From Loktanella sp. (GTDB taxonomy: Bacteria; Pseudomonadota; Alphaproteobacteria; Rhodobacterales; Rhodobacteraceae): DNA of 64,000 nucleotides. The translations under genes and the position numbers were made by a program. Below are positions 43,355 through 51,884 of this stretch, in pieces. The stretch's first letter is position 1. Each line of letters opens with the position of its first letter. The notes below the pieces were generated by a model. The model was not told the DNA's origin. It did not search any database and saw nothing but the letters and a program-made list of their open reading frames with translations. Where the stretch lies: NCBI GenBank assembly GCA_017390475.1, contig JAFPBO010000002.1:1-64000 (forward strand), read 5' to 3'.

Positions 43355-44796
43355 CAGGTTTTCCTTTGTCCGACATGGCGGCCTGCGCTGGCGGGGCGCG
43401 GCAGGCTGGCATGAGCATCGCGGATCGGCAGCAGGCGGGCGAGGATATCGGGGGCGGCCGGGCAGGTCTTGCCTGCCGCCATATCGACATGCAGCAGCAT
43501 CTGTTCCAGTGTCGCCACTGGCGTGCCATCTTTCGCGATTGTGATGAAGACATGCAGCCGCTTTTCATCGGCTTCCAGCACCTGCACTGATCCGGTCAGG
43601 TGGTCGCCCAGTTTTGCCTCGCCCAGATGCAGGATATGGGTTTCGGCGGTGTAATAGCTGTGCCCGCCCGCGACATAATCCATATCCGCGCCGATCAGCC
43701 GCAGCAGCGCGTCCGAGGTTTCTGAGCCTGCAAACAGGTAGCGGCTTTCGGTCATATGGCCGTTGTAATCGATCCAGCTGGGCAGGACCTGCAGGTTTAC
43801 CAGCGGGCCATCGGCATCCGGCGCTTTCACAGTGTCGCGCCGCAATGCGTCATGCGCGTTCAGCACCTGACCGGCCCCCCAGTCGCGGTCTTTCAGCACC
43901 CGCAGAAAGCCGACAAGATTGCCGTCGCGGATGCGTTCCAGATCGCGGATCGAATGATGGCCGGATTGGGCATCCGATTGTCCGGCGATCAGATCGACCA
44001 GGTCTTCGTTGAAGTCCGGCACATCCATCAATCTGGTCCAGGGCCAGGTCAGGCAGGGGCCGAATTGTTCCAGAAAATGTTTCATGCCAGCCTCGCCACC
44101 TGCGATCCGGTAGGTTTCGAACAGGCCCATCTGGCCCCAGCGCAGGCCGAACCCCATGCGGATCGCCTCGTCGATTTCCTCGGTGGTGGCGATGCCGTCC
44201 TTGACCAGCCACAGCGCCTCGCGCCAGACCGCCTCCAGGAACCGGTCGGCGATATGGGCGTCGATTTCCTTGCGCACATGCAATGGGAACATGCCAAGGC
44301 TGCGCAGCGTGTCTTTGACGGTTTCGATCAGGGTCATGTCGCTGGCGGGGCTGGGCACCACCTCGACCAGCGGCAGCAGGTAGACCGGGTTGAACGGATG
44401 CGCGACAAAGATCGCGGCGGGGTTGATCGCGCCTTCCTGCAATTGGGACGGCTTGTAACCGGATGTGGAAGACCCCAGCGGTGTGTCAGGTGCCGCGTGC
44501 TGGATCTCCGCATAAACGCGATGTTTCAGGTCCAGCCGTTCGGAGACCGATTCCTGAATGTAATCCGCCCCTGTCACGGCCTCTGTCAGGGTCGTGGCAT
44601 AGCTGAGCTGGCCCATCGCGGGCAGCGGCACGTCCGATAATGCGGGCAGTGATAATCTGGCATTGTCCAGCACCGCGTTGATTTTGCGGGGGGCGGCGGG
44701 GTCGGGATCGAAGACCGCCACATCCCAGCCGTTCAGCAAGAAACGCGCCGCCCAGCCGCCACCGATCACGCCACCACCGATGATCGCGGCCTTCAT
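43354..44796 (-). CDS. Carnitine 3-dehydrogenase fused to a hot-dog thioesterase
   Basis: A 480-residue bifunctional protein. Residues 1-320 are an NAD-dependent 3-hydroxyacyl-CoA dehydrogenase fold (IIGGGVIGGGWAARFLLNG; HPFNPVYLLPLVEVVPS), as in L-carnitine 3-dehydrogenase, which makes 3-dehydrocarnitine. About 340-465 is a 4-hydroxybenzoyl-CoA-type hot-dog thioesterase with DYNGHMTESRY. This matches the known carnitine dehydrogenase/betainyl-CoA thioesterase fusions; the two activities bracket the cleavage enzyme encoded just upstream. It overlaps that gene by four bases. Confidence 0.88.
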   Translation of the reverse strand: MKAAIIGGGVIGGGWAARFLLNGWDVAVFDPDPAAPRKINAVLDNARLSLPALSDVPLPAMGQLSYATTLTEAVTGADYIQESVSERLDLKHRVYAEIQHAAPDTPLGSSTSGYKPSQLQEGAINPAAIFVAHPFNPVYLLPLVEVVPSPASDMTLIETVKDTLRSLGMFPLHVRKEIDAHIADRFLEAVWREALWLVKDGIATTEEIDEAIRMGFGLRWGQMGLFETYRIAGGEAGMKHFLEQFGPCLTWPWTRLMDVPDFNEDLVDLIAGQSDAQSGHHSIRDLERIRDGNLVGFLRVLKDRDWGAGQVLNAHDALRRDTVKAPDADGPLVNLQVLPSWIDYNGHMTESRYLFAGSETSDALLRLIGADMDYVAGGHSYYTAETHILHLGEAKLGDHLTGSVQVLEADEKRLHVFITIAKDGTPVATLEQMLLHVDMAAGKTCPAAPDILARLLPIRDAHASLPRPASAGRHVGQRKT

Positions 44797-45701
44797 AATG
44801 GTGCCCTCTTGGTCAGGTGCAAGCGTTCACGCACCGCATCCGGCCCGATCACATTTGCGCCCATGTTTTCCACGATAGTGACTGCCTTTTCGACCAGCTG
44901 CGCATTGCTGGCCAGCACGCCTTTGGACAGGTAGAGGTTGTCTTCCAGCCCGACCCGCACATTGCCGCCCGCCAGCACAGAGGCCGCGACATAGGGCATT
45001 TCATTGCGTCCGAGTGCAAAGGCTGACCAATGCCAATCGTCGGGGACGTTGTTGACCATCGCCATGAAGGTGTTGAGGTCATCCGGCGCGCCCCAAGGCA
45101 CGCCCATGCATAGCTGCACCAGCACCGGGTCGGGGATGATGCCTTCTTTTACCAATTGCTTGGCGAACCACAGATGGCCGGTGTCGAAGGCTTCAATCTC
45201 GATCCGCACGCCGGTGGCTGCCATGCGCGCTGCCATGTCGCGCAACATGCCGGGCGTGTTGACCATGACATAATCGGCCTCGGCAAAGTTCATCGTGCCG
45301 CAATCGAGGGTGCAGATTTCAGGGCGGCAATCGACGATATGCTGCACCCGTTCGGCGGCACCTGCCATGTCGGATGTCTGCGACATGCGGTTCATCGTTT
45401 CGGTGCCGTCGAACATCAGATCGCCGCCCATGCCTGCGGTCAGGTTCAGGATCACATCGACCTCTGCGTCGCGGATGCGTTCGGTGACTTCGCGGTACAG
45501 TGCGGGGTCGCGTGAGGGCACGCCTGTTTCAGGGTCGCGCACATGGCAATGGACAATGGCGGCCCCGGCCTTGGCCGCGTCAATCGCGGCGGTTGCGATC
45601 TGTGCGGGGGAACGTGGCACATGCGGTGACATATCCTGCGTGCTGCCTGATCCGGTGACGGCACAGGTGATGAAAACCTCGCGGTTCATGGTGAGTGGCA
45701 T
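44793..45701 (-). CDS. Dehydrocarnitine cleavage enzyme (BKACE family)
   Basis: A 302-residue TIM-barrel of the beta-keto acid cleavage family (DUF849). Metal-site residues appear as the two His of IVHCHVRDPETG and the Glu/Asp region IEIEAFDTGH. In carnitine degradation the enzyme converts 3-dehydrocarnitine and acetyl-CoA to betainyl-CoA and acetoacetate. ATG at 45701 has AAGGAG seven bases before it. It is the first gene of the minus-strand carnitine operon and is divergent from the AraC-type regulator. Confidence 0.88.
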   Translation of the reverse strand: MPLTMNREVFITCAVTGSGSTQDMSPHVPRSPAQIATAAIDAAKAGAAIVHCHVRDPETGVPSRDPALYREVTERIRDAEVDVILNLTAGMGGDLMFDGTETMNRMSQTSDMAGAAERVQHIVDCRPEICTLDCGTMNFAEADYVMVNTPGMLRDMAARMAATGVRIEIEAFDTGHLWFAKQLVKEGIIPDPVLVQLCMGVPWGAPDDLNTFMAMVNNVPDDWHWSAFALGRNEMPYVAASVLAGGNVRVGLEDNLYLSKGVLASNAQLVEKAVTIVENMGANVIGPDAVRERLHLTKRAPL

Positions 45702-45768
45702 TGGCTGTCTCCTTTCCCGGCAGGCTAACAGGGTTGCGCGGGCAGGCTTGGCGATTTACGAAACAGAT

Positions 45769-46737
45769 ATGGCATTTTCTGCAACCATCTTTGCGCCTTC
45801 GGACCGCCCGCTGGACATTGCAGTGCTGGTGCTGCCGCGGGCGTCGATATTGGAGGTGGCGTCGGTGCTGGACCCGTTGCGCAATGCCAACCGGCATCTG
45901 GGGAAGGAGGGGTTTCGCTGGCGCGTGGTGTCGCCCGATGGCGATGATGTGGCGCTGACCTGTGGGATCGCCTTGCCTGCCATCGGGCCGTTGAGTGCTG
46001 CCGTGGGCGCTGATGCGCTGATCGTGGTCGCGGGGTATAACCAGTCGGAGGTTGCGACCCGTCCTTTAATCGCGGATTTGCGCCGCATCGCTGGACAATT
46101 CCGCGCTGTGGGTGCGGTGGATGCCGGGCCTTGGGTGCTGGCGCGGGCGGGTCTGTTGGACGGGCACCGCGCCACCGTGCATTGGGAAGATCTGGAGGAT
46201 TTCGCAAGCGCCCATCCGGCGGTCGAGGTCGTGCCAGACCGTTTTGTCATTTCGCGCAATCGCTTTACGGCGGGCGGTGCGGCCCCTGCGGCTGATCTGA
46301 TGCTGCATCTGATTGGCGCGCGCTATGGCGCGGCACTGGCGGGGCAGGTGGCGGCGTCGTTTCAATATGAACCACAGGTTGATGGTGCTCGCCCGCAGCG
46401 CCCGGGTCTGGTGCCTGTCGCGGGGGATGCGCGGTTGGCCGGAGCGCTGGCGATGATGAATGCGCATCTGGAGGATATTCTGCCGCTGGCCGCTATCGCC
46501 CACGCCCAAGGGCTGGGCCTGCGCCGGATGGAGCAATTGTTTCGCGATGCTTTGGGCCAGGGGCCGGGCGCGGCCTATCTGGACCTGCGGTTACAGATGG
46601 CACGGCGGATGGTGACGGACACCGACCATACGCTGCGCGATATCGCGCTGCGCTGTGGGTTCGTTGATCCGACCAGCTTTTCCCGGGCGTTCCGCCGCAG
46701 GTTCGGGGTGCCGCCCAGCCGGGTCAGGACACAGTGA
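45769..46737 (+). CDS. CdhR-like AraC/GATase-1 transcription regulator
   Basis: A 322-residue regulator with an N-terminal DJ-1/PfpI-type (class I glutamine amidotransferase-like) domain and a C-terminal AraC double HTH (ARRMVTDTDHTLRDIALRCG and DPTSFSRAFRRRFGVPPS). This is the layout of Pseudomonas CdhR and GbdR, which sense carnitine or glycine betaine. It is divergent from the carnitine operon and probably activates it. ATG at 45769 lacks a clear Shine-Dalgarno; a TTG 19 bases upstream is out of frame, so the start is moderately sure. The end overlaps the convergent decarboxylase gene by 14 bases. Confidence 0.88.
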   Translation: MAFSATIFAPSDRPLDIAVLVLPRASILEVASVLDPLRNANRHLGKEGFRWRVVSPDGDDVALTCGIALPAIGPLSAAVGADALIVVAGYNQSEVATRPLIADLRRIAGQFRAVGAVDAGPWVLARAGLLDGHRATVHWEDLEDFASAHPAVEVVPDRFVISRNRFTAGGAAPAADLMLHLIGARYGAALAGQVAASFQYEPQVDGARPQRPGLVPVAGDARLAGALAMMNAHLEDILPLAAIAHAQGLGLRRMEQLFRDALGQGPGAAYLDLRLQMARRMVTDTDHTLRDIALRCGFVDPTSFSRAFRRRFGVPPSRVRTQ

Positions 46738-48271
46738 CCGGCGGCAATGTCACCTCGATCATCCGGGGGCCGTGGGCTGTTGCGTCCAGATTTGCGGGCG
46801 TCGTGCAGGTATAGGGCAGACCGCAGGCCCGCGCGAAATCGGCAAAGGCGGGTGGCCGGGGGGTGCAGCCCAGAACCACTGCCCCTGCGGATTTCATTGC
46901 ATTTGCGATCTCGCCAAAGCCTGCGTTATTGAAGACGATGAAGGTGATGTTCAGGTTTTCCTCGACCGCTGTCATCAACTCGCCGGGCGCGAACATCAGT
47001 CCGCCATCGCCGATCAGGCACAGGATGCGCGCATCAGGTGCGGCCAGTGCCGCCCCGACTGCCGCACCCGTCGCATAGCCCAAAGCGCCATAGCCGGTGG
47101 CGGCGTTAAACCAGCCACGTGGGCGGTCGTGATCGTAATACATATTACCTGCATAGATCACTTGTGTGGAATCGCCGACCATGATGGCATCCGGACAGGT
47201 GTCGCGCAGGGCGTCGAGCAAGGCGATCTCCGCAGCATAACCTGCGGGGAGGGCGGCATGCGCTGCTTTGCGTGTGTCAGCCGCGCGGGGAGGGCCATCT
47301 TGTGCGGGGGTGGCGCGTGTCAGATGCGGCAGGATCGTTACGACATCGCCTTGAAGTGTCAGGGCGGCGGGATGGCGGGCGAGTTGGTCTGCGTCGATAT
47401 CGACGCGGATCATCGGTGCAAGGCTTGGGAAACCACCATCGTCATACATATCGTAATCGGTCGGCCCCATTTCAGAGCCCAGCACCAGCACCTGATCTGC
47501 AGCGCGGATCAGGTCGCGCACCGGCGCAAGGCTGGGTGTGGCAGGCACGACCAGCGGATGCCCATGCATCAGCCCGCGCGCATTGGTCGTCAGGATCACC
47601 GGCGCGCCGAGCCGTTCGGCCAGCGCCTGCAATTCCGCACCCGCATGGCGACAGCCGCCACCGGCAAGGATCACCGGGGATTCCGCACGGTCAAGCAGGA
47701 CATTTGCACGGGTCACATCTGGCATCGTGGCGGGATCACCCGCAACATTTTCGGGCGCGTCTGGTGCCTCTGCCGCCATCAGATCGAGCGGGATTTGCAA
47801 ATGCACAGGACCGCCGCGACCATTTGTCAGGGCGGTCGCGATGTTGGTCAGGATGCCGGGCAATTCGTCAGGCTGATCCAGATGAAAGGTCGGACCCAGC
47901 GTTTTGGTCAGCGCCAGTTGGTCGGGCAGTTCATGCAGATGGCCCAGCCCTTTGCCCAAGCTGCCGCGCCGGTTCACGCCCGAAATCACCAGCATCGGCA
48001 CCGAATCCGCCCGCGCTTGCGCCATCGGCGTCAGGATATTGGTCAGCCCCGGCCCTGTGATCACCAAGGCCACGCCGAACCGGCCTGTCACCCTTGCATA
48101 GCCATCGGCCATGAAACCCGCGCCAGCCTCGTGCCTTGGCGTGACATGGCGGATACCGGCATCCGGCAAGGCGCGGTAAAGCTCGATCGTATGGACGCCG
48201 GGGATGCCGAAGATCACTTCGGTTCCCATGGATTTGAGCCAGCCGACAAGGGTTTCGGCGACGGATGTCAT
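46724..48271 (-). CDS. aruI: 5-guanidino-2-oxopentanoate (2-ketoarginine) decarboxylase-like
   Basis: A 515-residue thiamine diphosphate enzyme. IFGIPGVHTIELYRALPDAG and the Glu of RHEAGAGFMADGYARV, which activates the cofactor, are typical of the AruI group; GDGGLMFAPGELM to FIVFNN is the metal/ThDP motif. AruI decarboxylates 2-ketoarginine to 4-guanidinobutyraldehyde. The aminotransferase upstream, overlapping by four bases, supplies that keto acid. A general acetolactate-synthase-like role cannot be excluded. Confidence 0.82.
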   Translation of the reverse strand: MTSVAETLVGWLKSMGTEVIFGIPGVHTIELYRALPDAGIRHVTPRHEAGAGFMADGYARVTGRFGVALVITGPGLTNILTPMAQARADSVPMLVISGVNRRGSLGKGLGHLHELPDQLALTKTLGPTFHLDQPDELPGILTNIATALTNGRGGPVHLQIPLDLMAAEAPDAPENVAGDPATMPDVTRANVLLDRAESPVILAGGGCRHAGAELQALAERLGAPVILTTNARGLMHGHPLVVPATPSLAPVRDLIRAADQVLVLGSEMGPTDYDMYDDGGFPSLAPMIRVDIDADQLARHPAALTLQGDVVTILPHLTRATPAQDGPPRAADTRKAAHAALPAGYAAEIALLDALRDTCPDAIMVGDSTQVIYAGNMYYDHDRPRGWFNAATGYGALGYATGAAVGAALAAPDARILCLIGDGGLMFAPGELMTAVEENLNITFIVFNNAGFGEIANAMKSAGAVVLGCTPRPPAFADFARACGLPYTCTTPANLDATAHGPRMIEVTLPPVTVS

Positions 48272-49449
48272 AGCTGATATCCTTGCGCGAAATCAGCGAT
48301 CCGGGTGCAGGCGGCGCGCGTGTCATCATCGCTGGCGTTCAGGGCAAGGCGCAGCCAACCCTCGAACGCCGCGCCGAAAGAGGCACCGGGCATGACGGCG
48401 ACTTTTGTCGCATCGAGCAGGGCGAAGGCGAAAGCCTGTGAATCCTGACTAAGGGCGCGGATGTCGAGCAAGGCAAACATTCCCGCCTCTGGCAGATGCA
48501 CGTGCAGGCCTGCCACCCCGTCCAATGCGTCGTGGATAATGCGGGCGCGATTTGCCATGCGTCCGGCCATGGCGCGGGCGAGGGTGGGGGGGCTGGCCAC
48601 CGCCTCTGCCGTCATATCGGCGATGAAAGGCTGCGAGCCGAACAGCATGGTTTCCGACAAGGGCAAAGCCCGCGCGCAGAAATCAGCCGAGGCACAGACC
48701 CAGCCCGACCGGAACCCCGGTGCCGCATGGGATTTCGAGATTGAGGCGGTGACGATCACCCTTTCCTCATAGGCCGGATTGGCCAAGGCCGAGGTGAAGA
48801 CCGCGTCATTATGCGTCAGATTGCTGTAAACCTCGTCCGAGATGACCCAGAGGTCATGTTCTTCCGCCACCGCACAGATCGCGTCCAGATCATCGGGTCC
48901 CAAAATTGCGCCGGTCGGGTTATGCGGTGTGTTCACCATGATCGCGCGGGTGGCGGCGGTGATCTTTTCGGCGATATCGCTGGCTTGCAGCCGGAAGCCA
49001 TGCGCAGGGTCCAGCGTGACATGCACCGGGACGGCACCGGCGGCGCGGATCAGACCTTCGTAGGTGGCATACATCGGGTCGCCGAGGATCACTTCGGACC
49101 CCGGATCGCAGATCGCCATCAGCACCAGAAACAAGGATGTCTGCGTGCCGGGCAGGCACAGGAAACGGTCGGTTCCGATATCGCGCCCGGTTAACTCGCT
49201 ATAGCGTCCCGACAGGGCGCGCAGCAGGGCCGGTTCCCCACGCCCGTTGGAATAGCCGGTGCGCCCGGCCTGCATCGCGCTTGTGGCGCTTTGGATCAGG
49301 GTATCGGGTGTCGGGACATCGGGTTCGCCGATGGTCAGGTTGATCACCTTTTCACCCGCGCGAATCCGCGCATTGGCAGCGGCGCTAAGCGCCCATTTAT
49401 CAGACCCCATCCCGGCAAGGCGGGTGGTCACAGCAGCATAATGCATCAC
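48268..49449 (-). CDS. aruH: Arginine:pyruvate transaminase-like aminotransferase
   Basis: A 393-residue class I/II PLP aminotransferase. The PLP-lysine is in SISKSHAAPGFRSGW, with NTPHNPTGAIL and the Arg of LRLALNASDDD-type C-terminus. Partner of the AruI-like decarboxylase downstream. ATG at 49449 has GGAG six bases upstream. It would move the amino group of arginine, or of a methylated arginine, to pyruvate. Substrate inferred from context. Confidence 0.82.
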   Translation of the reverse strand: MMHYAAVTTRLAGMGSDKWALSAAANARIRAGEKVINLTIGEPDVPTPDTLIQSATSAMQAGRTGYSNGRGEPALLRALSGRYSELTGRDIGTDRFLCLPGTQTSLFLVLMAICDPGSEVILGDPMYATYEGLIRAAGAVPVHVTLDPAHGFRLQASDIAEKITAATRAIMVNTPHNPTGAILGPDDLDAICAVAEEHDLWVISDEVYSNLTHNDAVFTSALANPAYEERVIVTASISKSHAAPGFRSGWVCASADFCARALPLSETMLFGSQPFIADMTAEAVASPPTLARAMAGRMANRARIIHDALDGVAGLHVHLPEAGMFALLDIRALSQDSQAFAFALLDATKVAVMPGASFGAAFEGWLRLALNASDDDTRAACTRIADFAQGYQL

Positions 49450-50079
49450 TTACTCCGGTAGGTTGAGGTCGAGAAGGCGGCCAAAGGCGCGGATCGCAAG
49501 GCTGCGCATCTCGCCGGTCGCAAATTGGTCGGGCAGAACGGAAGCTTCGATCCAAAGCCCGTCCAGCAGCGCATTGCCAGCGATGGCGAGGCTGCGGGTG
49601 GTCGCCTGATCGCAGGGTTTGCCGGTCTCGCGCATTGCATCGGCAATCATCGCCTCCAGCCGGTTGCGGAAGGCAAGATAGGTGCGTTCATGCACGGCGC
49701 GCATCGCCGCATCACGCGGGACCAGTTGCATCGATGCCGCCCAAAGCGCCATGGCGCGTGGGTCGACCACCGGTGGTGTGACCGCATTGGCGACAAAACC
49801 TGCCAGACGCGCCAAAGGATCAGCCGGCAGATCGTCAAGTGATGCGGCACTCGCCTCGGTCAGGCGGGTCATCAGGGTTTCGTGGGCGGCGGCAACGAGG
49901 TCTTCTTTGCTGTCGAAATAATGTTTGATCAGTCCCGGCGTCACGCCTGCCTTTACGGCGATGGCGCGCACTGTCGCGGCCTGCGGCCCGCCTGCGGCGA
50001 TGCAGTCCAGCGTGGCGTCGATCAGCGCTGCGCGCCGCGCTTCTTCGCCTTCGCGCTTGAAGGTGCGGCGGGTGGTCAT
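49450..50079 (-). CDS. TetR-family regulator
   Basis: A 209-residue repressor. The HTH GPQAATVRAIAVKAGVTPGL and LIKHYFDSKEDLVAAAHETL is BetI-like. ATG at 50079 overlaps the stop of the DDAH gene by four bases and its stop abuts the aminotransferase, so it lies inside the operon it likely controls. Effector probably an arginine derivative, by inference. Confidence 0.88.
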   Translation of the reverse strand: MTTRRTFKREGEEARRAALIDATLDCIAAGGPQAATVRAIAVKAGVTPGLIKHYFDSKEDLVAAAHETLMTRLTEASAASLDDLPADPLARLAGFVANAVTPPVVDPRAMALWAASMQLVPRDAAMRAVHERTYLAFRNRLEAMIADAMRETGKPCDQATTRSLAIAGNALLDGLWIEASVLPDQFATGEMRSLAIRAFGRLLDLNLPE

Positions 50080-50945
50080 CCGCGCAGCACCGGGCGGGTC
50101 AGGCAGGTTGGCCCGCCTTCGCAGGCGATGCACAGCGCGTCACCGGCAAAGACCTGCACATTGCAGCCAGCCTGTTCCATCAGGGCGCGGGTTTTAGGGA
50201 AACCATCGACCATCACCACATCGCGCGCGCGCAGGGTCAGGACGTTCAGGTTCAGCCCGCCCGAGGCGATGAATTCATCCTGTGGCGCATGGATCAGGGT
50301 CCAGCCGCGCGCGTCCATCTCAGCCCAAAGCGCATAGGGCAGCAAAGGCGCGTGGATCAGCGCGATATCGGGGCCAAGAGGCGAGACAAGTGACATCAGA
50401 TGCAGGCACGCAGCAGGGCCGGTCCAATAGGGCAGGTCATAGGCTTGCACCGCAATGCCATGCGGGTTCAGAATGTCCGTCAGCGCGTCGATCCCCGCCT
50501 GATTGGTCCGCACGCCGCGCCCGACGGCAAGGGTTTGCGGGTCTAGCCAAAAACAATCGCCGGATTCCACTGTCGCATCGCCGGTCAGGCGGCCGATGAT
50601 CGGGACGCCGATGGAGGTGTAGAAGGTTTCGTGCATATCCGGTTCAGCCCGCCGCAGGGCCTTGCCCATGTTCAGGATCACGGCACCGTGGCGGGTAACA
50701 AAAGACGGGTCCTGCACAAACACCGCATCGGACAGATTGTCATCATCCGATGGCATCCAGTGAATCTCTGCCCCGTTGGCGGTGACAATCCGGGCCAGTT
50801 CGGCATGCTGGATTTCAGCGCGCGCAGGGTCAAACCCAGGCCCGTAATGCCAGTCTTTCGGATCGGCCTTGGCCATGGCGGGGCCGGGGGCGCGCATGAT
50901 CACGGCAGTCAGGGGTCTTGATCGGTCTTCGGCACCATAGCGCAT
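50076..50945 (-). CDS. ddaH: Dimethylarginine dimethylaminohydrolase (DDAH)
   Basis: A 289-residue member of the guanidino-modifying superfamily. The nucleophile Cys is near the C-terminus (CEGGPTCLTRP), the catalytic His lies in AACLHLMSLVSP, and acidic substrate contacts appear in NLSDAVFVQDPS and TVESGDCFWLD. DDAH hydrolyses N-omega-methylated arginines to citrulline and a methylamine. ATG at 50945 is preferred to 51014, which would run into the promoter. It heads the operon ddaH-tetR-aruH-aruI and is divergent from an amino-acid transporter. Confidence 0.85.
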   Translation of the reverse strand: MRYGAEDRSRPLTAVIMRAPGPAMAKADPKDWHYGPGFDPARAEIQHAELARIVTANGAEIHWMPSDDDNLSDAVFVQDPSFVTRHGAVILNMGKALRRAEPDMHETFYTSIGVPIIGRLTGDATVESGDCFWLDPQTLAVGRGVRTNQAGIDALTDILNPHGIAVQAYDLPYWTGPAACLHLMSLVSPLGPDIALIHAPLLPYALWAEMDARGWTLIHAPQDEFIASGGLNLNVLTLRARDVVMVDGFPKTRALMEQAGCNVQVFAGDALCIACEGGPTCLTRPVLRG

Positions 50946-51103
50946 AGCGGATTCACTTCTGCTGAAATTATACACTTGAATAATTGCGCGGATTTTGACC
51001 AGATACAATGACAAATCTGTTGCGGTGGAATTCGCGCAGGCGCAGCCTGATCATCAAGAGGTGCAGCCAGCACCCGCATGTTCAACAACAAGGAGAGATG
51101 AAA

Positions 51104-51871
51104 ATGAAAAAACTGACACTTTTGGCAACGACTGCCCTGATCGCTGCCGCTGGCATGGCCCAGGCTGATCAGGTCCGTATCGGTATTGCCGCTGAACCTT
51201 ACCCGCCTTTCACTTCGCCTGATGCCGCAGGCAATTGGGTCGGCTGGGAGGTCGAGGTGATCGATGCGGTCTGCGCCGCCGCCGAGCTTGATTGCGTGCT
51301 GACGCCGACCGCGTGGGACGGGATCATTCCCGCGCTGCTGTCAAACCGGATCGACGCGATCATGACGTCGATGTCGATCACGGCAGACCGTCTTGAAACC
51401 ATTGATTTTTCAGACCCCTATTACAACACGCCGACAGTGATCGTCGGCCAGCGTGACATGGAAATGGACCCCAGCCCCGAAGGTATAGCAGGGCTGGTGC
51501 TGGGTGTGCAGGTATCGACTATCCACCAGACCTATGCGCAGACCTATTTCGAGGCCGAGACCGAACTGCGCCCCTATCAGACTCAGGACGAGGCCAATCA
51601 GGACCTTGCCGCTGGCCGGATCGATGCGACACAGGCCGACAGTCTGGCGATGGATGATTTTCTGGCCAGTGATGCCGGTGCCTGTTGCGAGGTGAAAGGT
51701 GCGGTTGCGATGGATGAGGATATTCTCGGCTCTGGTGTCGGCGCGGGTCTGCGCAAGGGCGATGATGCGCTGCGTGAGGCGATCAATGCAGGCATCGCCG
51801 CAATTCTTGAAGACGGCACTTATGACGAGATCACGGCGCGCTATTTCGCCACTTCGATTTATGGCAATTAA
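51104..51871 (+). CDS. Amino-acid ABC transporter binding protein
   Basis: A 255-residue polar-amino-acid (family 3) binding protein. The signal peptide TLLATTALIAAAGMAQA is followed by VRIGIAAEPYPPFTS. ATG at 51104 (MKKLTLL) has AAGGAG eight bases before it; the ATG at 51098 is too close. The lysine/arginine/ornithine-like pattern and its position divergent from the DDAH operon suggest import of arginine or methylarginines. Confidence 0.88.
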   Translation: MKKLTLLATTALIAAAGMAQADQVRIGIAAEPYPPFTSPDAAGNWVGWEVEVIDAVCAAAELDCVLTPTAWDGIIPALLSNRIDAIMTSMSITADRLETIDFSDPYYNTPTVIVGQRDMEMDPSPEGIAGLVLGVQVSTIHQTYAQTYFEAETELRPYQTQDEANQDLAAGRIDATQADSLAMDDFLASDAGACCEVKGAVAMDEDILGSGVGAGLRKGDDALREAINAGIAAILEDGTYDEITARYFATSIYGN

Positions 51872-51884
51872 GCGCTGCTGACGG

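Noticed and set aside
46655-48277. 540-codon open frame on the plus strand opposite the AruI-like gene
   Set aside because: The minus-strand ThDP enzyme has complete motifs; the plus frame is a by-product of high GC.
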